Positions 8,001-14,984 of a stretch of DNA of 43,144 bases are shown piece after piece. The stretch comes from Treponema sp. (GTDB lineage: Bacteria > Spirochaetota > Spirochaetia > Treponematales > Breznakiellaceae): positions 1-43,144 of the forward strand of contig JAISMC010000179.1 of assembly GCA_031276965.1 (NCBI GenBank), given 5' to 3'. Below the pieces are notes generated by a model. The model searched no databases and was not told where the DNA came from. It saw nothing but the letters and a program-made list of their open reading frames with translations. Both the position numbers and the translations under genes were made by a program. Position 1 is the stretch's first letter. The number at the start of each line of letters is the position of its first letter.

Positions 8001-8724
8001 GGGACGGGTGGGACGCTCCGACCGGGTGGCCTATGCGTACCTCTTTTATCCCCGGGGCCGGGCCCTTTCGGAACTGGCCATGAAGCGGCTCCAGGTTATT
8101 TCGGACTTTACCGAGCTGGGATCGGGGTTTAAGATTGCTATGAAGGATATGGAGATCCGGGGGGCGGGGAATCTTCTGGGCCGGGAGCAGTCCGGGGACA
8201 TCTACTCGGTGGGTTTCGACCTTTATCTGCGCCTTCTGGACGAAGCCATACGGCGGCTGCAGGATGAACATTACGAGGCGGATATCGAGACCCTTCTGGA
8301 ACTGGAGTACTCCGGGTTTATCCCGGAGGGCTATATCGATTCGGCCCAGGAAAAGATGGAGTTCTACAAGAAGATAGCCTCCATCAGGGACAAGGAAGAG
8401 CTGGAACGGGTCTACGGAGAACTGATAGACCGCTTCGGCCCCCTGCCTGACGAGGCCGCTTCCCTCCTGTCCCTGGCGGAGATCCGCATTATCTGCCGGG
8501 AGATCGCCGTCTCCTCCTTGAAAGAACGGGACGGACTCGTTAGGGTGGAATTCGGAAAATTGTCCAGGGTGAACGTGGACCGCCTGGTCAGGCTGATGCA
8601 GGAAAGCAGGGGCAGGGTAAAACTCGATCCCCGGCGGCCCAATATCCTGGTCCTGGAGACGGGCAGCATAGGGTTGAAAGAGAAGAGTGAATTTATCAGA
8701 GAGAAATTGGCGGCCCTGGTATGA
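5092..8724 (+). CDS. mfd: Transcription-repair coupling factor Mfd
   Basis: A 1210-residue ATP-dependent translocase that removes RNA polymerase stalled at DNA damage and recruits UvrA. All modules are present: the UvrB-homology region at the N-terminus (LDIFMGGDEEACRILFDFDVIE near 200), the RNA-polymerase-interacting CarD-like domain (PGDHVVHVNYGIGLFKGIERV near 545-565), helicase motif I (GDVGYGKTEVA near 696), the DEEQRFG box near 798, motif VI-type sequence QLRGRVGRSD, and the C-terminal TRCF domain. It is somewhat long because two low-complexity stretches, residues about 347-380 and about 464-490, interrupt the N-terminal half. Both lie over inverted or direct DNA repeats (see findings). 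The gene stands alone, 36 bases from a divergent gene. Confidence 0.98.
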   Translation: MNTLSFPEFLKRMAPSKGVSGFVSAVCGAQDGGGTGKTQSGAEGFPLEVEGAEGAFTALLLAALYIHRPGSYLAVVPTEREAQDLASDLAAAELPVSLFPWWGTMPYREMAPLSAVFGERVKILSGLAAGSPGITVVPERALLTPLPPPAYIRSLLLPLHPGGAIDPAALAETLTGYGYTRVPRVQLHGEFALRGEVLDIFMGGDEEACRILFDFDVIEHIKRFDPGDQSTSREKIDLLVIRPLKEVVWSDERIEVLSRRLGECPEFTPQGMTAALEELIARRTAAGEELFFPLAFEAPAVLPDYLDAGAAAGERNGRLWKGAIFYVDRERLENAQESLEREYRGLYNRARRGADSAVHGAAAREDAAMDGAPSPGRELPVPERILLNFNELADHFPRSVSFMTIKGSGENRRLRLPCDPPRSFFGNIDYLKEEFTALAAQGWEIVVAAESEMQAERIGLLLHDLPSITASSMTMSSVTASSTADGSKGGTKAAGVSIMAAPLSAGFALPDIKFMVVQENEIFGRRKRPPRSLKQVRSSPIDTFVELNPGDHVVHVNYGIGLFKGIERVRALGHERDYVKLEYLEEELVFVPIEQVNLVQRYVGNEGSPPRLDKLGSKSWENRKGRVRRSVEDIAGRLILLYSKRKQARGFAFPRDTEWQTVFEANFPFEETGDQLRCVEEIKADMESPHPMDRLVCGDVGYGKTEVAVRACFKAVMGGKQVAFLAPTTILAEQHYENFQERFSQFPVRLGMLSRFVNRKTARWTLEQVRKGEIDILVGTHRIIQKDVAFKDLGLMVIDEEQRFGVKDKERLKEMKTNVDCLTLSATPIPRTLHMSLLKIRDMSLLATPPRNRHPIETVIEAWNEERLAAAIRAEAERGGQVFFLHNRVETLNETRIKLERLVPEMLVDTAHGQMDSRKLEDVMRRFVHGGFHVLVSTTIIENGIDIPNVNTIIIDRADMYGVSQLYQLRGRVGRSDRVAYAYLFYPRGRALSELAMKRLQVISDFTELGSGFKIAMKDMEIRGAGNLLGREQSGDIYSVGFDLYLRLLDEAIRRLQDEHYEADIETLLELEYSGFIPEGYIDSAQEKMEFYKKIASIRDKEELERVYGELIDRFGPLPDEAASLLSLAEIRIICREIAVSSLKERDGLVRVEFGKLSRVNVDRLVRLMQESRGRVKLDPRRPNILVLETGSIGLKEKSEFIREKLAALV
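6157..6207. repeat. Perfect 16-bp inverted repeat inside mfd
   Basis: AGCGCCGTCCATGGCG at 6157-6172 is the exact reverse complement of 6192-6207, with 19 bases between the arms. It is read in frame as part of a poorly conserved Ala/Asp/Gly-rich linker of Mfd. A second short repeat in the same gene, two 15-bp units starting with GTCATCC at 6501 and 6516, underlies the Ser/Thr-rich linker. Confidence 0.85.
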
Positions 8725-8775
8725 TGCGCCGCCGGGAAACGGCGGTTTCCGGATACGTTTAAGGAGAATGATCAA

Positions 8776-9414
8776 ATGAGTGAAGAATGGGGAACCGGGG
8801 GAAAGATCAAGGCGGCGGTGTTCGATTATGGAAAGGTTATTTCCTTTCCGCCCGAAGACAGGGACAGGGCGGAAATAGCCGCCCTGGGCGGGATAGATCT
8901 TCCGGTTCTGGACGAACTGGACCGCCGGTACCGGGGGGAACATGACCGGGGCGTCCTTTCCGGGGTGGATTTCTATAAAACCATCCTTGCCGAAGCGGGC
9001 AGGGACGGGGACGAAGCCGCCGCCGGGCGGATGCTTGAGGCGGATCTGCAAAGCTGGACCCGCATCAACCCCGCCACGGTAAAACTGATGGAGGATCTTA
9101 AAGCCGCGGGGCTCAAGCTGGGGATACTCTCCAATATGCCCCGCGAATTTTTAGCCCTGGCCCGGAAGCAGTTTCCGGTCTTTAAGATCCCCGATGCGGG
9201 GATATTCTCCTGCGAGGTCGGCGCCATAAAGCCCGAGGACGGGATCTACGAAGCCCTCTTCGCCGCCCTGGGCTGTTCCCCCTACGAAATTGTCTTCGTG
9301 GACGATCTGCGCCCCAATGTGGAGGCGGCCCGGATCCTCGGCATGAACGCCTTTGTCTGGAAGGATGCGGACACCGCCCGGGAGCTGTTTATCAAACTGG
9401 ATATTTCCCTGTAG
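8776..9414 (+). CDS. HAD-family hydrolase (YihX-like)
   Basis: A 212-residue HAD-superfamily protein. Motif I reads FDYGKVI near residues 16-22, so the second Asp of the usual DxD is replaced by Gly, a pattern seen in the epoxide-hydrolase-N/YihX branch (FDxGxV). Motif II is the Ser of LGILSNMPREF near residue 118, the catalytic Lys is in CEVGAIKPEDGIYEAL, and the acidic motif is VFVDDLRPNVEAARILGM. Such proteins are phosphatases of small phosphorylated metabolites, for example alpha-glucose-1-phosphate. AAGGAG at 8761-8766 lies nine bases before the ATG. It sits 51 bases after mfd and 21 before plsC, on the same strand, so co-transcription with plsC is likely. Confidence 0.85.
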   Translation: MSEEWGTGGKIKAAVFDYGKVISFPPEDRDRAEIAALGGIDLPVLDELDRRYRGEHDRGVLSGVDFYKTILAEAGRDGDEAAAGRMLEADLQSWTRINPATVKLMEDLKAAGLKLGILSNMPREFLALARKQFPVFKIPDAGIFSCEVGAIKPEDGIYEALFAALGCSPYEIVFVDDLRPNVEAARILGMNAFVWKDADTARELFIKLDISL

Positions 9415-9435
9415 GTTTTTTGAGGAAGGCCGCCT

Positions 9436-10212
9436 ATGTTTAAGACCGTGGTTCTCTTTTCTATCGTGGGATTCAGCCTGATAAGCTTTATCCCCCTGGG
9501 GCTGGTATCTTTCCTGTTGAGCCTTTTCGGCTTGGGAAGACCCATGCGGTTTATCGTCTACAAGACGGCTCAGGCCTGGTCCCGCTTCCTCATATGGGGA
9601 ACCGGCTGTTCCCTCTCCGCAGAGGGGATGGAGCATATCCCTCGGAAGGGCCGTCTCTGTATCGCCGCCAACCATCAGAGTATCTTTGACATACTCCTGG
9701 CCCTGGCCCTGGCGGGCCGGCCTCTGGGCTTTATCGCAAAAAAAGAACTGGCCCTGATCCCCCTGCTGAATATCTGGATACTGCTCCTGGGGGGGCTTTT
9801 TATAGACCGGAAGAATACCCGCCGGGCCCTGACCACCATCAACAAGGGCATAGAACGAATCCGGAAGGGGGACGCCATGATCGTCTTTCCCGAAGGAACC
9901 CGGAGCAAGGGCCGGGGACTGCTGCCCTTTAAGCCGGGCTCCTTAAAGCTGGCCACCAGGGCCGGCGCCCTGGTGGTGCCCATGGCCATTGCGGGAAGCT
10001 ACGATGTCTTTGAAAAAACCTACCGGGTCCGGGCGGCGCCGGTCCGGGTGGTCTTTTCCCCGGCCATTGATACCGCCGCCCTGTCCGCGGAAGGCAGGAA
10101 GCGGAACCTGGCCGATCAGGTATGCCGGGTAATTGCGGAGGCCCTGGGCGAAAAGCTCCCGGACGCGCCGGACGGCGCCCTGGCGGATAAAAAGGCCCCG
10201 CCGGATTTGTAA
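9436..10212 (+). CDS. plsC: 1-acyl-sn-glycerol-3-phosphate acyltransferase
   Basis: A 258-residue inner-membrane acyltransferase that makes phosphatidic acid from lysophosphatidic acid in phospholipid synthesis. Catalytic block I is NHQSIFD near residues 78-84 (HX4D), block III is FPEGTRSKGRGLLPFKPGSLKLA near 152-174, and block IV is VVPMAIAGS near 183. A hydrophobic N-terminal segment (residues about 5-35) anchors it in the membrane. GAGG lies a few bases before the ATG. It follows the HAD gene by 21 bases. An imperfect GC-rich hairpin (about 10215-10240) after the stop may act as a weak terminator, but there is no clear T-run. Confidence 0.95.
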   Translation: MFKTVVLFSIVGFSLISFIPLGLVSFLLSLFGLGRPMRFIVYKTAQAWSRFLIWGTGCSLSAEGMEHIPRKGRLCIAANHQSIFDILLALALAGRPLGFIAKKELALIPLLNIWILLLGGLFIDRKNTRRALTTINKGIERIRKGDAMIVFPEGTRSKGRGLLPFKPGSLKLATRAGALVVPMAIAGSYDVFEKTYRVRAAPVRVVFSPAIDTAALSAEGRKRNLADQVCRVIAEALGEKLPDAPDGALADKKAPPDL

Positions 10213-10844
10213 ACCGGCCCCGGAGAATGTTCCGGGCCTTCCGTTTCGCCGCTTTCATAACGGCGATCCGGTTCCGGCGCCCGGAAAGCCCGCCGTCCCG
10301 TCCGCGGGGCATCCGGTCAATCATACACGACCCTCCTCTGGTTCGCCGGTTTACCGGCAGCCGCATCCGCAGTTGCCGTCCCGGCGCATAGTCCGCAGCC
10401 CGCGGCGAATCCCCCGGATGTCCGGGCATCCGCCCCGCGTTCCCCGGAATATGACTTGTATTCCCGGGGATATGACCCGTTCAGGCAGGAAAGGGGGCGC
10501 TATTCCGCTTCAGCAAAAGAAAAAAACCACAAACGGAAGAAGATAACCACGAACAGGCACGAACGGAAGAAGCCGTCAAACAACAAGTTCGTGTTTTTCG
10601 TGAGGTTCGTGGTTAATCCTCTTCGTATCTCTTCGCGGTTAATCCCCTTCGTATGGTCCGCCCGCACAAACAGAAGAAGATAACCACGAACAGGCACGAA
10701 CGGAAGAGGCCGTCGAACAACAAGTTCGTGTTTTTCGTGAGGTTCGTGGTAAATTTTCTTCGTGATTAAATCCCCTTTGTGAGGTTCGTGGTTAATCCTA
10801 AGCGGTTATTCTCTATAATTTTGCCGGCACGGACGCCGCCCCCG
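10213..10844. other. Non-coding region between plsC and the DUF115 operon
   Basis: These 632 bases between two converging genes hold no believable gene; the short frames across it are low-complexity and change composition along their length. It contains a GC-rich first half with degenerate 21-base-period sequence near 10440-10481 (two units of the form TTCCC-GGAATATGAC...), then an abrupt change at about 10510 to A-rich sequence carrying the direct repeat at 10536-10750. Confidence 0.7.
10536..10750. repeat. Two 78-bp direct repeats, each an imperfect hairpin
   Basis: 10536-10613 and 10673-10750 differ at only two positions and lie 137 bases apart. Each copy starts with an AACCACGAAC arm and ends with its reverse complement GTTCGTGGTT or close to it, with internal CACGAAC/GTTCGTG arms, so each can fold into a long imperfect hairpin. 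Partial extra copies are seen before (AAACCACAAACGGAAGA at 10524) and after (GAGGTTCGTGGTTAATC at 10781). Sequences of this type, rich in CCACGAAC and its complement, are familiar as dispersed non-coding repeats in many bacteria and are often mis-annotated as small genes. Confidence 0.85.
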
Positions 10845-12512
10845 TCAGGGCATTTGGTTTAACACCATGTCCAGCTCCCCAAGGCAGCAGCGGCGCAGTT
10901 CTTCAAGCAGCCCGCCGTCTTTAAGTTCCGGCCGGCGGCTCCGTATGGCCGCCGCCGCGGGCAGCAGGGTGGTAAAGATAAGCCGCTCTTCGGCCCCGAG
11001 CGATCCGGGGTAGGCCGGGGGTTTCCCCCTCATGGGGGGCAGGGCCGCTATGCTTTTCCGGTAGCGGTCCAGGAATGCGGCGGCCCCCATGGCGGCCTTT
11101 CCGGGGGACACCAGCGTAAGGGGCCGGGGGCCGGTACGCCCCTTTACCGCGGCGATGGGGGCGCCGCCGCCGGGAATGGGGATTACCTCGGCGCCGGCGG
11201 CGGGGATCTTCGCCTCAAGCCGTTCCCGGTACATCCTCAGGGCCTTGGTTTCGTAGTACCAGCCGGCATCCGTGGCGCCGTTACAGCGGGTCAGGGAGGG
11301 GTTCCGGTAGAGGAAGGCCGAAAAGAGGGCCTCCAGGGGCTTAAGCCTGCTTTGCTGTTTTGCAAAGTAGGGGTAGATATAGGTTCCCCGGGCGTAAGTG
11401 CGGCCCCGGGGATAGGCGAAGTCCGCTCCGTAAAGCTCTATCCGTACCGCCCCCAGGCTCTCCGCCAGGGACAGGGCCGCATAGGTAACATTGGCCCCGG
11501 AGGTATCCAGCGCCGGAAGGGACCGCCAGTATTGGGAGACATAGCGCTCCAGGGGATGTCCCCCGGTAAAGAACCGTACATGGTCTGAAAGGGAGGCGAG
11601 CAAGGGGGGGCTGGCCAGATCCAGGTAGAGGGGTATGCGCCGGGGCATGCCCCCCAGGAAGTGGTAGTAGCTGATATGCTGGCAGTCGATGGAAATTACC
11701 GCATCGGGCTCCAGCCTCGCCGCCAGGAGGCTGGGCAGGGAGGTGTCGGCGGCTATAAGGAAGCGTTCCCCCCGGCGTTCCGCCAGGGCCGGGAGCTGCC
11801 GGTCCAGGGAAGGCCCCGCGGCGATTATCGCGGCGTTCCTTGTCCGGGGAAAGGGCTCCGTACAGCCCTCCGCCGCAAAGAGATTCCGCAGTATGTTGGA
11901 AAACCAGCGTTTGCCGAAATAGGCCTGTACCGAGTAGTCCCCGGAGACCCGGTCCACGGCGGACTTTACCGCTTCCCCCGCCGCGGCAAAGGACCCCTGA
12001 TCAAAACTGGTCCTGGCCCTGAGGGGTATGCTCCGGATTCCTCCGTGGAGTACGGGCTTGTACAGTTCCAGGATACAGGCCTCCACCGCCGCTCCGGAGG
12101 GATCGACGATCAGGCTGAACCGGGGATCTTTGAAAAGGGCGATGTAGTCTTGGGAGCTTAAAAGTTCGGCGATGCCGTTAATGTCGTATTCGATGACCAG
12201 CGCCTGATGGGTGTCGTCCCGTTCCAGTGCGGCCTGTACGGCATAGCCCCCTCCCAGGCCCAGGAAGACGAGGAAGCCCTCGTCCCCCAGGGTGGAGATG
12301 AGGCGGCGGCCCTCCCTGCGGGGATCCACCAGGGAGTGGAGGGGATGGGCCGCCCCGGAAGGATCCACCCAGGCGGGCACGGGCTCCCCGGAACGGGACT
12401 CGATACATTTATACCGGCCCAGGGTTGTTTCCGCGGCGGAGAGCCGGGAACAGAGGGCGGGGTCCCTGGGGGAAAGGGCCAGCAAATTCCGCTCAAACAA
12501 AAACTTGTCCAT
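10845..12512 (-). CDS. DUF115 / motility-accessory-factor family protein (first paralogue)
   Basis: About 555 residues of the DUF115 (6-hydroxymethylpterin pyrophosphokinase MptE-like / Maf) family. Landmarks: a GLGGGYAVQAALE segment near residue 87 in the N-terminal Rossmann-like part, the AAGPSLD signature near 232-238, and VISIDCQH near 273-280. In flagellated bacteria Maf proteins transfer nonulosonic acids or other sugars to flagellin, so a flagellin glycosylation role is plausible in a spirochaete, but substrate and donor are unknown. An ATG at 12512 overlaps the stop of the upstream DUF115 gene as TGATG; a GTG three bases earlier is an alternative. It is the last gene of a four-gene minus-strand operon. 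Confidence 0.85.
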   Translation of the reverse strand: MDKFLFERNLLALSPRDPALCSRLSAAETTLGRYKCIESRSGEPVPAWVDPSGAAHPLHSLVDPRREGRRLISTLGDEGFLVFLGLGGGYAVQAALERDDTHQALVIEYDINGIAELLSSQDYIALFKDPRFSLIVDPSGAAVEACILELYKPVLHGGIRSIPLRARTSFDQGSFAAAGEAVKSAVDRVSGDYSVQAYFGKRWFSNILRNLFAAEGCTEPFPRTRNAAIIAAGPSLDRQLPALAERRGERFLIAADTSLPSLLAARLEPDAVISIDCQHISYYHFLGGMPRRIPLYLDLASPPLLASLSDHVRFFTGGHPLERYVSQYWRSLPALDTSGANVTYAALSLAESLGAVRIELYGADFAYPRGRTYARGTYIYPYFAKQQSRLKPLEALFSAFLYRNPSLTRCNGATDAGWYYETKALRMYRERLEAKIPAAGAEVIPIPGGGAPIAAVKGRTGPRPLTLVSPGKAAMGAAAFLDRYRKSIAALPPMRGKPPAYPGSLGAEERLIFTTLLPAAAAIRSRRPELKDGGLLEELRRCCLGELDMVLNQMP

Positions 12513-14095
12513 CACCGCCCTCTTCCTGCGGCGGCCCGGGCGGCGGCCAGGGCTTCCCGGACCGCCCCTTCCGTATCCGCCTCTCCGGGAAAGAGGAGAT
12601 CCCCCAGCTCTTTGATGATGACCGGGCCCTCCGAGGGATCCTCCAGGGCTTCGATGAGTATCTCCGCGGGATTTCCGCCCCTTACCGCCTGTCCGGTAAA
12701 TTGTACCGGCCTTGCCGGGACGGCGCTTCCGGCGGGCTCCGGTCCGCCCGCCGCCGTGACGGAGAAAGGCCGGTCCGCCCCTCCGGGGATCGCGCCCCCG
12801 GTCAGCGCGGCAAAGACTTCGTTATTGGTCCCCAGGGTAAAGAGCCGTTCCGGATAAGTCTCCAGCCGCCGCTTAAACCAGGCGGCGTATATGCCGTGGC
12901 TGCCCGATGCGGCGATGTTCCGGGCCCGGACCCAGCTTTGGGAATAGGCGGGGCTGAAGCGGTCCGCCCGCTCTTCCCGCAGCCTGTCGAAGGCGTAGGG
13001 CCGGGCGTGGGTGAGGATGTCCCGGTGGGAGAGGTCGGTCCCGGCGATGAAAACCCCGCCCCCGGTAAGGGCCAGGGCCAGATCCAGCGCCGAGGCGGTA
13101 ACGGTTCCCCGCTGGCTCAGGCTGATAAAGGGGATACCCAGGCTGCGCAGGAGGCGGCCCTGCCAGAGGCTGCCGTCGCTTATTACCAGGACCGGCAGGG
13201 CGGCGCATTGGGAGGGCAGGGCCGCGGTAAGGCCCGCCGCCAGGATCGTTCCGCCCGGCCTGAGCGTTTCGTAGAGGTGAAGCAGGGCCCAGCCGCCCCC
13301 GTCGGTGCTGATCACCATGTCCGGCTGGAGGCCCCTCGCCAGAAGGGCCGGCGCCGAGGAGGCCGCGGCCAGGACAAAGCAGCCGGGTTTTTCCGCGCCG
13401 GCGGCAGCCCGGTCCGGGCAGGAACCTGTATGTCCCTGCAGGATCGCCGGGACGGCCTCTTCCAGGCTGGGCCCCGCCCCGGTAACGATGCAGGGCAGGG
13501 TTCCCGGAGTAAAAACCACGGCCCGCCGGATGATTGCCGCATTCCGCAGGGCATTCCTGAACCAGCGGCGGCCAAAACCGAGGACCGTCCGCCGGTTGGC
13601 GTCGGCCCGCTTGATGTATTCGACCGTCTCCCGGAGAAGCTTAAGGTACTCCTCTCCATAAATATCCTGGGCGGGCCGCCATTCGATAAGGCGGATGGCC
13701 GCCGCCGCCGTGTCGGGGATCATCTCCTCAAGAAAGGAGGACAGGGATCTGCCGCTTCCGGGACTCCAGACAGCTGTTCCGCCGCCTTCCGCGGCATCCG
13801 CCGGGCCGGCGTTTGCCGCCTCCTCCGCGGCGGGGAGCTTTGAGAAGAAGGGTGAAACATGGAGGACCAGGATTTTCGCGGCGGGACATTTTTTTCTGAG
13901 GGGGGGGATCAGGTAGCCCAGGCCCGGTTCCAGCAGTATGCAGTACTTGACTTCGGGCCCCGCGCCGAGGGAGGCAATGTACCGTTCCGCCTCTTCCCCG
14001 GGATTGTAACGGGAATGGAGGGCCCTTTTCCCCGCCAGTACCGTGGGCATCCCGTTTGCCGCTGCGGTCAGCCCCTCAAGAACCGGTTCCGCCAT
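12512..14095 (-). CDS. DUF115 / motility-accessory-factor family protein (second paralogue)
   Basis: A 527-residue protein with the same architecture as its downstream neighbour: an N-terminal part with LLEPGLGYLIPPLRKK near residue 55, a region FGRRWFRNALRNA near 174-186 that corresponds to FGKRWFSNILRNL of the first paralogue, then the TGAGPSLE signature near 205-212 and MVISTDGGGW near 260. The two are diverged duplicates: motifs align but the linking sequence is very different. It may glycosylate flagellin or another surface protein. The start overlaps the upstream gene by 20 bases, and the stop overlaps the next gene's start, so translation of the set is coupled. Confidence 0.83.
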   Translation of the reverse strand: MAEPVLEGLTAAANGMPTVLAGKRALHSRYNPGEEAERYIASLGAGPEVKYCILLEPGLGYLIPPLRKKCPAAKILVLHVSPFFSKLPAAEEAANAGPADAAEGGGTAVWSPGSGRSLSSFLEEMIPDTAAAAIRLIEWRPAQDIYGEEYLKLLRETVEYIKRADANRRTVLGFGRRWFRNALRNAAIIRRAVVFTPGTLPCIVTGAGPSLEEAVPAILQGHTGSCPDRAAAGAEKPGCFVLAAASSAPALLARGLQPDMVISTDGGGWALLHLYETLRPGGTILAAGLTAALPSQCAALPVLVISDGSLWQGRLLRSLGIPFISLSQRGTVTASALDLALALTGGGVFIAGTDLSHRDILTHARPYAFDRLREERADRFSPAYSQSWVRARNIAASGSHGIYAAWFKRRLETYPERLFTLGTNNEVFAALTGGAIPGGADRPFSVTAAGGPEPAGSAVPARPVQFTGQAVRGGNPAEILIEALEDPSEGPVIIKELGDLLFPGEADTEGAVREALAAARAAAGRGR

Positions 14096-14984
14096 CTTGC
14101 CAGTAGGGCTGGATCAGCTCAAGGGCGCGGCCGGGAGTATCCGCCTCAAAACCGAACACACAGGCGGCGCGGAAGTCCTTTGTAAGCCGGTGGGCGGTCA
14201 GCTCCTGGTCTATGTTTTGAGGAAGAAGGACCAGGCAGCGCCGGGCAGGCAGGGAAAGGGCGGTTCCAAAGGAAACGATGGATCCGGCTATTTCGGCGCG
14301 GAAATCCCCCGCCTGGTCCGCCGGAGGATCCAGGATAATCCCCTGGAATTGGGGGTTCCTGGTATGAAATTTGATAAGTTCCTCTTTAATACCCTCTCCG
14401 GCGGCGGACGGCTCCGGTTTTGTTTCCGGTTCGGCTTCAGCTTCCGGCTCTGTCTCCGGTTCCGCCGCAATGTTTTCCCCCGGCGGGGAGAGCGCTGCCC
14501 GTACATCACGCACAATGGGTTCCAGGGAGGCGGGGTCGAAGGAATTATCTCCTCCAAGGAGCAGCATGGTTCTGCAGGGATCATCCCTGTCCAGGGGGAA
14601 AGCCCAAAAGGCCAGGTCCCCCTTCGGGGAATTGAGAGAAAGATCCGCCGCGGAACCGGCTTTGAAAAAGCTCTTTTTACCGTATCCCAGCACATTTTGG
14701 GGAATCGCCGATTTTGCTATGCCCAGTCCCACCGATGCATAATCACGGTAGGCCCCCTCCTTGAGGGATACGCAGAGACCGGCCTGAAACGAAGCATAGG
14801 CCTTGAGGAGGCTGAGGGCGGTATAGGGGGATGACTTCGTCCTTCCAAGACGGAGAATACGGTCCCTGAGGGCCTGTCCCATGGCGTCGGGGACGGCTTC
14901 TTTTGCGAGAGCTTTCTGTAACAACCCGCCTCCCCCGGACTTTCCGGGTCCCTCCCGGAAGGCGGCTTTGCTTAAAAGCCCCAT
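14076..14984 (-). CDS. Conserved-type hypothetical protein with acidic-proline linker
   Basis: A 302-residue protein of no family I recognise. Residues 1-175 look like a folded alpha/beta region (PYTALSLLKAYASFQAGLCVSLKEG..., then strands such as GDLAFWAFPLD and CRTMLLLGG); residues about 180-205 are a low-complexity EPETEPEAEAEP linker; the remainder again looks alpha/beta (EELIKFHTRNPQFQGIILDPP, CLVLLPQNIDQELTAHRL). No signal peptide or membrane segment is visible. Its ATG overlaps the stop of the acidic protein as TAATG and its end overlaps the DUF115 gene by 20 bases, so it belongs to the same operon and may work with the DUF115 pair. Confidence 0.7.
   Translation of the reverse strand: MGLLSKAAFREGPGKSGGGGLLQKALAKEAVPDAMGQALRDRILRLGRTKSSPYTALSLLKAYASFQAGLCVSLKEGAYRDYASVGLGIAKSAIPQNVLGYGKKSFFKAGSAADLSLNSPKGDLAFWAFPLDRDDPCRTMLLLGGDNSFDPASLEPIVRDVRAALSPPGENIAAEPETEPEAEAEPETKPEPSAAGEGIKEELIKFHTRNPQFQGIILDPPADQAGDFRAEIAGSIVSFGTALSLPARRCLVLLPQNIDQELTAHRLTKDFRAACVFGFEADTPGRALELIQPYWQDGGTGS

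Noticed and set aside
6688-9051. 787-residue open frame on the minus strand over mfd
   Set aside because: It is antisense to a fully motif-supported Mfd, extends across two genes and reads as proline/glycine/arginine-rich sequence typical of reversed GC-rich codons.
10456-10697. Small genes in the repeat region after plsC
   Set aside because: The peptides are translations of CCACGAAC-type repeats, which are often mis-called as genes.
12425-13843. 472-residue plus-strand frame over the DUF115 genes
   Set aside because: Antisense to two overlapping DUF115 genes with clear signatures; composition is low-complexity Gly/Arg/Pro.
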